DNA from: Euglena gracilis
Lineage: Eukaryota; Euglenozoa; Euglenophyceae; Euglenales; Euglenaceae
Length of the DNA: 23,431 bases
NCBI GenBank assembly: GCA_900893395.1
Contig: CAAHFI010642012.1
Coordinates: 1-23,431 of the forward strand
Direction of reading: 5' to 3'
Below are positions 1-11,200 of the stretch, one piece after another. The position numbers were made by a program, and so were the translations under genes. The stretch's first letter is position 1; each line of letters starts with the position of its first letter. The notes under the pieces were generated by a model. That model did not search any database. It was given only the letters and a program-made list of their open reading frames with translations, and had not been told where the DNA came from.

Positions 1-1875
1 GGTTCCCATTATGTTCCCAGGGATAGTATTCCAGTGTGCCGGCCGGATTAGTGCCTACGGGTGTGAAAACATGCGGATGTCATATAACTTGCAAATTTTG
101 AAAGAATCTGGATGGTGCTCTGGACCCCAAATGTGAGTACCACTAGGTCAGCCACCTGGCCCAAGGTATAGGGTCATATGGGGCTCAAACTGGAAACCGA
201 TTGGGGTTCCCATTATGTTCCCAGGGATAGGTATTCCAGTGTGCCGGCCGGATTAGTGCCTACGGGTGTGAAAAACATGCGGATGTCATATAACTTGCAA
301 ATTTGAAAGAATCTGGATGGGTGCTCTGGGACCCAAATGTGAGTACCACTAGGTCAGCCCACCTGGGCCCAAGGTATAGGGTCATATGGGCCTCAAACTG
401 GAAACCGATTGGGGTTCCCATTATGTTCCCAGGGATAGTATTCCAGTGTGCCGGCCGGATTAGTGCCTACGGGTGTGAAAAACATGCGGATGTCATATAA
501 CTTGCAAATTTTGAAAGAATCTGGATGGGTGCTCTGGGACCCCAAATGTGAGTACCACTAGGTCAGCCCACCTGGCCCAAGGTATAGGGTCATATGGGCT
601 CAAACTGGAAACCGATTGGGGGTTCCCATTATGTTCCCAGGGATAGTATTCCAGTGTGCCGGCCGGATTAGTGCCTACGGGTGTGAAAAACATGCGGATG
701 TCATATAACTTGCAAATTTTGAAAGAATCTGGATGGGTGCTCTGGGACCCCAAATGTGAGTACCACTAGGTCAGCCCACCTGGGCCCAAGGTATAGGGTC
801 ATATGGGCTCAAACTGGAAACGATTGGGGGTTCCATTATGTTCCCAGGGATAGGTATTCCAGTGTGCCGGCCGGATTAGTGCCTACGGGTGTGAAAAACA
901 TGCGGATGTCATATAACTTGCAAATTTTGAAAGAATCTGGATGGGTGCTCTGGGACCCCAAATGTGAGTACCACTAGGTCAGCCCACCTGGGCCCAAGGT
1001 ATAGGGTCATATGGGCCTCAAACTGGAAACCGATTGGGGTTCCCATTATGTTCCCAGGGATAGGTATTCCAGTGTGCCGGCCGGATTAGTGCCTACGGGT
1101 GTGAAAAACATGCGGATGTCATATAACTTGCAAATTTTGAAAGAATCTGGATGGGTGCTCTGGGACCCCAAATGTGAGTACCACTAGGTCAGCCCACCTG
1201 GGCCCAAGGTATAGGGTCATATGGGCCTCAAACTGGAAACCGATTGGGGTTCCCATTATGTTCCCAGGGATAGGTATTCCAGTGTGCCGGCCGGATTAGT
1301 GCCTACGGGTGTGAAAAACATGCGGATGTCATATAACTTGCAAATTTTGAAAGAATCTGGATGGGTGCTCTGGGACCCCAAATGTGAGTACCACTAGGTC
1401 AGCCCACCTGGGCCCAAGGTATAGGGTCATATGGGCTCAAACTGGAAACCGATTGGGGGTTCCCATTATGTTCCCAGGGATAGGTATTCCAGTGTGCCGG
1501 CCGGATTAGTGCCTACGGGTGTGAAAAACATGCGGATGTCATATACTTGCAAATTTTGAAAGAATCTGGATGGGTGCTCTGGGACCCCAAATGTGAGTAC
1601 CACTAGGTCAGCCCACCTGGGCCCAAGGTATAGGGTCATATGGGCTCAAACTGGAAACCGATTGGGGGTTCCCATTATGTTCCCAGGGATAGGTATTCCA
1701 GTGTGCCGGCCGGATTAGTGCCTACGGGTGTGAAAAACATGCGGATGTCATATAACTTGCAAATTTTGAAAGAATCTGGATGGGTGCTCTGGGACCCCAA
1801 ATGTGAGTACCACTAGGTCAGCCCACCTGGGCCCAAGGTATAGGGTCATATGGGCTCAAACTGGAAACCGATTGG
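1..1875. repeat. Left block: nine slightly imperfect satellite units
   Basis: Units begin at 1, 205, 413, 621, 829, 1038, 1248, 1458 and 1667, with lengths 204, 208, 208, 208, 209, 210, 210, 209 and 209. Against the core monomer I find about 23 one-base insertions or deletions and no substitution. Most fall in short homopolymers: GGATAGTATT for GGATAGGTATT, GGGCCTC for GGGCTC, four instead of five G before TTCCC, and AAAA for AAAAA. The outermost unit has eight changes, while the unit at 1248-1457 already equals the core. This fall in variation towards the core suggests either an ageing array edge or poorly polished contig-end sequence; the indel-only spectrum favours the latter. The open frames of 65-86 codons here arise from these indels and are not genes. 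Confidence 0.93.
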
Positions 1876-2124
1876 GGTTCCCATTATGTTCCCAGGGATA
1901 GGTATTCCAGTGTGCCGGCCGGATTAGTGCCTACGGGTGTGAAAAACATGCGGATGTCATATAACTTGCAAATTTTGAAAGAATCTGGATGGGTGCTCTG
2001 GGACCCCAAATGTGAGTACCACTAGGTCAGCCCACCTGGGCCCAAGGTATAGGGTCATATGGGCTCAAACTGGAAACCGATTGGGGGTTCCCATTATGTT
2101 CCCAGGGATAGGTATTCCAGTGTG

Positions 2125-2132
2125 CCGGCCGG
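2125..2132. other. CCGGCCGG palindrome, recurring in the monomer
   Basis: This perfect 8-bp palindrome carries two of the five CpG dinucleotides of the monomer. It recurs every 210 bp and is kept in nearly all flank copies. It contains nested recognition sequences for GCCGGC and CGGCCG cutters, so the array should give a 210-bp ladder if unmethylated. A protein-binding role is possible but not shown by the sequence. Confidence 0.8.
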
Positions 2133-2239
2133 ATTAGTGCCTACGGGTGTGAAAAACATGCGGATGTCATATAACTTGCAAATTTTGAAAGAATCTGGAT
2201 GGGTGCTCTGGGACCCCAAATGTGAGTACCACTAGGTCA

Positions 2240-2254
2240 GCCCACCTGGGCCCA
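2240..2254. other. GC-rich dyad: GCCCA-CC-TGGGC overlapping TGGGCCCA
   Basis: An inverted repeat GCCCA/TGGGC with a two-base centre is directly followed by the 8-bp palindrome TGGGCCCA (2247-2254), giving three alternating arms GCCC, GGGC and CCCA. It could fold as a short alternative hairpin in single-stranded DNA or RNA. Short dyads are common in satellite monomers, and nothing here shows a function. It recurs in every core unit. Confidence 0.6.
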
Positions 2255-5200
2255 AGGTATAGGGTCATATGGGCTCAAACTGGAAACCGATTGGGGGTTC
2301 CCATTATGTTCCCAGGGATAGGTATTCCAGTGTGCCGGCCGGATTAGTGCCTACGGGTGTGAAAAACATGCGGATGTCATATAACTTGCAAATTTTGAAA
2401 GAATCTGGATGGGTGCTCTGGGACCCCAAATGTGAGTACCACTAGGTCAGCCCACCTGGGCCCAAGGTATAGGGTCATATGGGCTCAAACTGGAAACCGA
2501 TTGGGGGTTCCCATTATGTTCCCAGGGATAGGTATTCCAGTGTGCCGGCCGGATTAGTGCCTACGGGTGTGAAAAACATGCGGATGTCATATAACTTGCA
2601 AATTTTGAAAGAATCTGGATGGGTGCTCTGGGACCCCAAATGTGAGTACCACTAGGTCAGCCCACCTGGGCCCAAGGTATAGGGTCATATGGGCTCAAAC
2701 TGGAAACCGATTGGGGGTTCCCATTATGTTCCCAGGGATAGGTATTCCAGTGTGCCGGCCGGATTAGTGCCTACGGGTGTGAAAAACATGCGGATGTCAT
2801 ATAACTTGCAAATTTTGAAAGAATCTGGATGGGTGCTCTGGGACCCCAAATGTGAGTACCACTAGGTCAGCCCACCTGGGCCCAAGGTATAGGGTCATAT
2901 GGGCTCAAACTGGAAACCGATTGGGGGTTCCCATTATGTTCCCAGGGATAGGTATTCCAGTGTGCCGGCCGGATTAGTGCCTACGGGTGTGAAAAACATG
3001 CGGATGTCATATAACTTGCAAATTTTGAAAGAATCTGGATGGGTGCTCTGGGACCCCAAATGTGAGTACCACTAGGTCAGCCCACCTGGGCCCAAGGTAT
3101 AGGGTCATATGGGCTCAAACTGGAAACCGATTGGGGGTTCCCATTATGTTCCCAGGGATAGGTATTCCAGTGTGCCGGCCGGATTAGTGCCTACGGGTGT
3201 GAAAAACATGCGGATGTCATATAACTTGCAAATTTTGAAAGAATCTGGATGGGTGCTCTGGGACCCCAAATGTGAGTACCACTAGGTCAGCCCACCTGGG
3301 CCCAAGGTATAGGGTCATATGGGCTCAAACTGGAAACCGATTGGGGGTTCCCATTATGTTCCCAGGGATAGGTATTCCAGTGTGCCGGCCGGATTAGTGC
3401 CTACGGGTGTGAAAAACATGCGGATGTCATATAACTTGCAAATTTTGAAAGAATCTGGATGGGTGCTCTGGGACCCCAAATGTGAGTACCACTAGGTCAG
3501 CCCACCTGGGCCCAAGGTATAGGGTCATATGGGCTCAAACTGGAAACCGATTGGGGGTTCCCATTATGTTCCCAGGGATAGGTATTCCAGTGTGCCGGCC
3601 GGATTAGTGCCTACGGGTGTGAAAAACATGCGGATGTCATATAACTTGCAAATTTTGAAAGAATCTGGATGGGTGCTCTGGGACCCCAAATGTGAGTACC
3701 ACTAGGTCAGCCCACCTGGGCCCAAGGTATAGGGTCATATGGGCTCAAACTGGAAACCGATTGGGGGTTCCCATTATGTTCCCAGGGATAGGTATTCCAG
3801 TGTGCCGGCCGGATTAGTGCCTACGGGTGTGAAAAACATGCGGATGTCATATAACTTGCAAATTTTGAAAGAATCTGGATGGGTGCTCTGGGACCCCAAA
3901 TGTGAGTACCACTAGGTCAGCCCACCTGGGCCCAAGGTATAGGGTCATATGGGCTCAAACTGGAAACCGATTGGGGGTTCCCATTATGTTCCCAGGGATA
4001 GGTATTCCAGTGTGCCGGCCGGATTAGTGCCTACGGGTGTGAAAAACATGCGGATGTCATATAACTTGCAAATTTTGAAAGAATCTGGATGGGTGCTCTG
4101 GGACCCCAAATGTGAGTACCACTAGGTCAGCCCACCTGGGCCCAAGGTATAGGGTCATATGGGCTCAAACTGGAAACCGATTGGGGGTTCCCATTATGTT
4201 CCCAGGGATAGGTATTCCAGTGTGCCGGCCGGATTAGTGCCTACGGGTGTGAAAAACATGCGGATGTCATATAACTTGCAAATTTTGAAAGAATCTGGAT
4301 GGGTGCTCTGGGACCCCAAATGTGAGTACCACTAGGTCAGCCCACCTGGGCCCAAGGTATAGGGTCATATGGGCTCAAACTGGAAACCGATTGGGGGTTC
4401 CCATTATGTTCCCAGGGATAGGTATTCCAGTGTGCCGGCCGGATTAGTGCCTACGGGTGTGAAAAACATGCGGATGTCATATAACTTGCAAATTTTGAAA
4501 GAATCTGGATGGGTGCTCTGGGACCCCAAATGTGAGTACCACTAGGTCAGCCCACCTGGGCCCAAGGTATAGGGTCATATGGGCTCAAACTGGAAACCGA
4601 TTGGGGGTTCCCATTATGTTCCCAGGGATAGGTATTCCAGTGTGCCGGCCGGATTAGTGCCTACGGGTGTGAAAAACATGCGGATGTCATATAACTTGCA
4701 AATTTTGAAAGAATCTGGATGGGTGCTCTGGGACCCCAAATGTGAGTACCACTAGGTCAGCCCACCTGGGCCCAAGGTATAGGGTCATATGGGCTCAAAC
4801 TGGAAACCGATTGGGGGTTCCCATTATGTTCCCAGGGATAGGTATTCCAGTGTGCCGGCCGGATTAGTGCCTACGGGTGTGAAAAACATGCGGATGTCAT
4901 ATAACTTGCAAATTTTGAAAGAATCTGGATGGGTGCTCTGGGACCCCAAATGTGAGTACCACTAGGTCAGCCCACCTGGGCCCAAGGTATAGGGTCATAT
5001 GGGCTCAAACTGGAAACCGATTGGGGGTTCCCATTATGTTCCCAGGGATAGGTATTCCAGTGTGCCGGCCGGATTAGTGCCTACGGGTGTGAAAAACATG
5101 CGGATGTCATATAACTTGCAAATTTTGAAAGAATCTGGATGGGTGCTCTGGGACCCCAAATGTGAGTACCACTAGGTCAGCCCACCTGGGCCCAAGGTAT

Positions 5201-8200
5201 AGGGTCATATGGGCTCAAACTGGAAACCGATTGGGGGTTCCCATTATGTTCCCAGGGATAGGTATTCCAGTGTGCCGGCCGGATTAGTGCCTACGGGTGT
5301 GAAAAACATGCGGATGTCATATAACTTGCAAATTTTGAAAGAATCTGGATGGGTGCTCTGGGACCCCAAATGTGAGTACCACTAGGTCAGCCCACCTGGG
5401 CCCAAGGTATAGGGTCATATGGGCTCAAACTGGAAACCGATTGGGGGTTCCCATTATGTTCCCAGGGATAGGTATTCCAGTGTGCCGGCCGGATTAGTGC
5501 CTACGGGTGTGAAAAACATGCGGATGTCATATAACTTGCAAATTTTGAAAGAATCTGGATGGGTGCTCTGGGACCCCAAATGTGAGTACCACTAGGTCAG
5601 CCCACCTGGGCCCAAGGTATAGGGTCATATGGGCTCAAACTGGAAACCGATTGGGGGTTCCCATTATGTTCCCAGGGATAGGTATTCCAGTGTGCCGGCC
5701 GGATTAGTGCCTACGGGTGTGAAAAACATGCGGATGTCATATAACTTGCAAATTTTGAAAGAATCTGGATGGGTGCTCTGGGACCCCAAATGTGAGTACC
5801 ACTAGGTCAGCCCACCTGGGCCCAAGGTATAGGGTCATATGGGCTCAAACTGGAAACCGATTGGGGGTTCCCATTATGTTCCCAGGGATAGGTATTCCAG
5901 TGTGCCGGCCGGATTAGTGCCTACGGGTGTGAAAAACATGCGGATGTCATATAACTTGCAAATTTTGAAAGAATCTGGATGGGTGCTCTGGGACCCCAAA
6001 TGTGAGTACCACTAGGTCAGCCCACCTGGGCCCAAGGTATAGGGTCATATGGGCTCAAACTGGAAACCGATTGGGGGTTCCCATTATGTTCCCAGGGATA
6101 GGTATTCCAGTGTGCCGGCCGGATTAGTGCCTACGGGTGTGAAAAACATGCGGATGTCATATAACTTGCAAATTTTGAAAGAATCTGGATGGGTGCTCTG
6201 GGACCCCAAATGTGAGTACCACTAGGTCAGCCCACCTGGGCCCAAGGTATAGGGTCATATGGGCTCAAACTGGAAACCGATTGGGGGTTCCCATTATGTT
6301 CCCAGGGATAGGTATTCCAGTGTGCCGGCCGGATTAGTGCCTACGGGTGTGAAAAACATGCGGATGTCATATAACTTGCAAATTTTGAAAGAATCTGGAT
6401 GGGTGCTCTGGGACCCCAAATGTGAGTACCACTAGGTCAGCCCACCTGGGCCCAAGGTATAGGGTCATATGGGCTCAAACTGGAAACCGATTGGGGGTTC
6501 CCATTATGTTCCCAGGGATAGGTATTCCAGTGTGCCGGCCGGATTAGTGCCTACGGGTGTGAAAAACATGCGGATGTCATATAACTTGCAAATTTTGAAA
6601 GAATCTGGATGGGTGCTCTGGGACCCCAAATGTGAGTACCACTAGGTCAGCCCACCTGGGCCCAAGGTATAGGGTCATATGGGCTCAAACTGGAAACCGA
6701 TTGGGGGTTCCCATTATGTTCCCAGGGATAGGTATTCCAGTGTGCCGGCCGGATTAGTGCCTACGGGTGTGAAAAACATGCGGATGTCATATAACTTGCA
6801 AATTTTGAAAGAATCTGGATGGGTGCTCTGGGACCCCAAATGTGAGTACCACTAGGTCAGCCCACCTGGGCCCAAGGTATAGGGTCATATGGGCTCAAAC
6901 TGGAAACCGATTGGGGGTTCCCATTATGTTCCCAGGGATAGGTATTCCAGTGTGCCGGCCGGATTAGTGCCTACGGGTGTGAAAAACATGCGGATGTCAT
7001 ATAACTTGCAAATTTTGAAAGAATCTGGATGGGTGCTCTGGGACCCCAAATGTGAGTACCACTAGGTCAGCCCACCTGGGCCCAAGGTATAGGGTCATAT
7101 GGGCTCAAACTGGAAACCGATTGGGGGTTCCCATTATGTTCCCAGGGATAGGTATTCCAGTGTGCCGGCCGGATTAGTGCCTACGGGTGTGAAAAACATG
7201 CGGATGTCATATAACTTGCAAATTTTGAAAGAATCTGGATGGGTGCTCTGGGACCCCAAATGTGAGTACCACTAGGTCAGCCCACCTGGGCCCAAGGTAT
7301 AGGGTCATATGGGCTCAAACTGGAAACCGATTGGGGGTTCCCATTATGTTCCCAGGGATAGGTATTCCAGTGTGCCGGCCGGATTAGTGCCTACGGGTGT
7401 GAAAAACATGCGGATGTCATATAACTTGCAAATTTTGAAAGAATCTGGATGGGTGCTCTGGGACCCCAAATGTGAGTACCACTAGGTCAGCCCACCTGGG
7501 CCCAAGGTATAGGGTCATATGGGCTCAAACTGGAAACCGATTGGGGGTTCCCATTATGTTCCCAGGGATAGGTATTCCAGTGTGCCGGCCGGATTAGTGC
7601 CTACGGGTGTGAAAAACATGCGGATGTCATATAACTTGCAAATTTTGAAAGAATCTGGATGGGTGCTCTGGGACCCCAAATGTGAGTACCACTAGGTCAG
7701 CCCACCTGGGCCCAAGGTATAGGGTCATATGGGCTCAAACTGGAAACCGATTGGGGGTTCCCATTATGTTCCCAGGGATAGGTATTCCAGTGTGCCGGCC
7801 GGATTAGTGCCTACGGGTGTGAAAAACATGCGGATGTCATATAACTTGCAAATTTTGAAAGAATCTGGATGGGTGCTCTGGGACCCCAAATGTGAGTACC
7901 ACTAGGTCAGCCCACCTGGGCCCAAGGTATAGGGTCATATGGGCTCAAACTGGAAACCGATTGGGGGTTCCCATTATGTTCCCAGGGATAGGTATTCCAG
8001 TGTGCCGGCCGGATTAGTGCCTACGGGTGTGAAAAACATGCGGATGTCATATAACTTGCAAATTTTGAAAGAATCTGGATGGGTGCTCTGGGACCCCAAA
8101 TGTGAGTACCACTAGGTCAGCCCACCTGGGCCCAAGGTATAGGGTCATATGGGCTCAAACTGGAAACCGATTGGGGGTTCCCATTATGTTCCCAGGGATA

Positions 8201-11200
8201 GGTATTCCAGTGTGCCGGCCGGATTAGTGCCTACGGGTGTGAAAAACATGCGGATGTCATATAACTTGCAAATTTTGAAAGAATCTGGATGGGTGCTCTG
8301 GGACCCCAAATGTGAGTACCACTAGGTCAGCCCACCTGGGCCCAAGGTATAGGGTCATATGGGCTCAAACTGGAAACCGATTGGGGGTTCCCATTATGTT
8401 CCCAGGGATAGGTATTCCAGTGTGCCGGCCGGATTAGTGCCTACGGGTGTGAAAAACATGCGGATGTCATATAACTTGCAAATTTTGAAAGAATCTGGAT
8501 GGGTGCTCTGGGACCCCAAATGTGAGTACCACTAGGTCAGCCCACCTGGGCCCAAGGTATAGGGTCATATGGGCTCAAACTGGAAACCGATTGGGGGTTC
8601 CCATTATGTTCCCAGGGATAGGTATTCCAGTGTGCCGGCCGGATTAGTGCCTACGGGTGTGAAAAACATGCGGATGTCATATAACTTGCAAATTTTGAAA
8701 GAATCTGGATGGGTGCTCTGGGACCCCAAATGTGAGTACCACTAGGTCAGCCCACCTGGGCCCAAGGTATAGGGTCATATGGGCTCAAACTGGAAACCGA
8801 TTGGGGGTTCCCATTATGTTCCCAGGGATAGGTATTCCAGTGTGCCGGCCGGATTAGTGCCTACGGGTGTGAAAAACATGCGGATGTCATATAACTTGCA
8901 AATTTTGAAAGAATCTGGATGGGTGCTCTGGGACCCCAAATGTGAGTACCACTAGGTCAGCCCACCTGGGCCCAAGGTATAGGGTCATATGGGCTCAAAC
9001 TGGAAACCGATTGGGGGTTCCCATTATGTTCCCAGGGATAGGTATTCCAGTGTGCCGGCCGGATTAGTGCCTACGGGTGTGAAAAACATGCGGATGTCAT
9101 ATAACTTGCAAATTTTGAAAGAATCTGGATGGGTGCTCTGGGACCCCAAATGTGAGTACCACTAGGTCAGCCCACCTGGGCCCAAGGTATAGGGTCATAT
9201 GGGCTCAAACTGGAAACCGATTGGGGGTTCCCATTATGTTCCCAGGGATAGGTATTCCAGTGTGCCGGCCGGATTAGTGCCTACGGGTGTGAAAAACATG
9301 CGGATGTCATATAACTTGCAAATTTTGAAAGAATCTGGATGGGTGCTCTGGGACCCCAAATGTGAGTACCACTAGGTCAGCCCACCTGGGCCCAAGGTAT
9401 AGGGTCATATGGGCTCAAACTGGAAACCGATTGGGGGTTCCCATTATGTTCCCAGGGATAGGTATTCCAGTGTGCCGGCCGGATTAGTGCCTACGGGTGT
9501 GAAAAACATGCGGATGTCATATAACTTGCAAATTTTGAAAGAATCTGGATGGGTGCTCTGGGACCCCAAATGTGAGTACCACTAGGTCAGCCCACCTGGG
9601 CCCAAGGTATAGGGTCATATGGGCTCAAACTGGAAACCGATTGGGGGTTCCCATTATGTTCCCAGGGATAGGTATTCCAGTGTGCCGGCCGGATTAGTGC
9701 CTACGGGTGTGAAAAACATGCGGATGTCATATAACTTGCAAATTTTGAAAGAATCTGGATGGGTGCTCTGGGACCCCAAATGTGAGTACCACTAGGTCAG
9801 CCCACCTGGGCCCAAGGTATAGGGTCATATGGGCTCAAACTGGAAACCGATTGGGGGTTCCCATTATGTTCCCAGGGATAGGTATTCCAGTGTGCCGGCC
9901 GGATTAGTGCCTACGGGTGTGAAAAACATGCGGATGTCATATAACTTGCAAATTTTGAAAGAATCTGGATGGGTGCTCTGGGACCCCAAATGTGAGTACC
10001 ACTAGGTCAGCCCACCTGGGCCCAAGGTATAGGGTCATATGGGCTCAAACTGGAAACCGATTGGGGGTTCCCATTATGTTCCCAGGGATAGGTATTCCAG
10101 TGTGCCGGCCGGATTAGTGCCTACGGGTGTGAAAAACATGCGGATGTCATATAACTTGCAAATTTTGAAAGAATCTGGATGGGTGCTCTGGGACCCCAAA
10201 TGTGAGTACCACTAGGTCAGCCCACCTGGGCCCAAGGTATAGGGTCATATGGGCTCAAACTGGAAACCGATTGGGGGTTCCCATTATGTTCCCAGGGATA
10301 GGTATTCCAGTGTGCCGGCCGGATTAGTGCCTACGGGTGTGAAAAACATGCGGATGTCATATAACTTGCAAATTTTGAAAGAATCTGGATGGGTGCTCTG
10401 GGACCCCAAATGTGAGTACCACTAGGTCAGCCCACCTGGGCCCAAGGTATAGGGTCATATGGGCTCAAACTGGAAACCGATTGGGGGTTCCCATTATGTT
10501 CCCAGGGATAGGTATTCCAGTGTGCCGGCCGGATTAGTGCCTACGGGTGTGAAAAACATGCGGATGTCATATAACTTGCAAATTTTGAAAGAATCTGGAT
10601 GGGTGCTCTGGGACCCCAAATGTGAGTACCACTAGGTCAGCCCACCTGGGCCCAAGGTATAGGGTCATATGGGCTCAAACTGGAAACCGATTGGGGGTTC
10701 CCATTATGTTCCCAGGGATAGGTATTCCAGTGTGCCGGCCGGATTAGTGCCTACGGGTGTGAAAAACATGCGGATGTCATATAACTTGCAAATTTTGAAA
10801 GAATCTGGATGGGTGCTCTGGGACCCCAAATGTGAGTACCACTAGGTCAGCCCACCTGGGCCCAAGGTATAGGGTCATATGGGCTCAAACTGGAAACCGA
10901 TTGGGGGTTCCCATTATGTTCCCAGGGATAGGTATTCCAGTGTGCCGGCCGGATTAGTGCCTACGGGTGTGAAAAACATGCGGATGTCATATAACTTGCA
11001 AATTTTGAAAGAATCTGGATGGGTGCTCTGGGACCCCAAATGTGAGTACCACTAGGTCAGCCCACCTGGGCCCAAGGTATAGGGTCATATGGGCTCAAAC
11101 TGGAAACCGATTGGGGGTTCCCATTATGTTCCCAGGGATAGGTATTCCAGTGTGCCGGCCGGATTAGTGCCTACGGGTGTGAAAAACATGCGGATGTCAT

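Larger units (their letters stand above)
2086..2295. repeat. Reference monomer of the satellite (210 bp)
   Basis: This representative core unit is phased at GGTTCCCATTATG. Monomer landmarks are: a TTCCCA direct repeat at 3-8 and 14-19; the palindrome CCGGCCGG at 40-47; an AT-rich part at about 82-110; GTGAGT at 137-142; GCCCA-CC-TGGGC at 155-166; the palindrome TGGGCCCA at 162-169; CATATG at 181-186; and a five-G run across the unit junction. The heptamer GTCATAT occurs at 81-87 and 179-185. Forward stops fall in every frame (monomer 24, 87, 138; 148, 175; 50, 65, 101), and reverse-strand stops also close all three frames. The longest ATG-started frame is 58 codons and crosses the unit junction. 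No half-unit duplication of about 105 bp was evident, so the monomer looks like a simple unit. Confidence 0.95.

Noticed and set aside
493-753. Minus-strand open frames of 86 codons here and at 20425-20685
   Set aside because: These are antisense readings of the same monomer, held open by local indels. The perfect monomer is closed in all three reverse frames.
756-977. Open frame of 73 codons, nearly repeated at 19226-19447 and 20480-20701
   Set aside because: It is a frame-shifted reading of the satellite. It starts at a GTG, exists only because one or two indels avoid the usual stop, and is absent from the 79 perfect units.
2086-2295. CENP-B box
   Set aside because: The only CGGG on the plus strand is in TACGGGT, and the upstream bases do not match TTCG or the central A. 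No minus-strand match was seen.
2086-2295. tRNA- or SINE-derived origin (GGTTCCCATT resembles the start of a B box)
   Set aside because: The match ends after GGTTC, the required A of the B-box core is missing, and no A box lies at a proper distance upstream.
2086-2295. Higher-order or dimeric origin from two halves of about 105 bp
   Set aside because: Only short matches (GTCATAT twice, TTCCCA twice) were found, and their spacings of 98 and 11 bp do not fit a half-unit duplication.
2247-2300. G-quadruplex formed by GGG runs at TGGGCCC, TAGGGTC, ATGGGCT and TTGGGGGTT
   Set aside because: The loops would be about 11, 6 and 19 nt and the region also holds complementary C-runs, so a stable quadruplex is unlikely.
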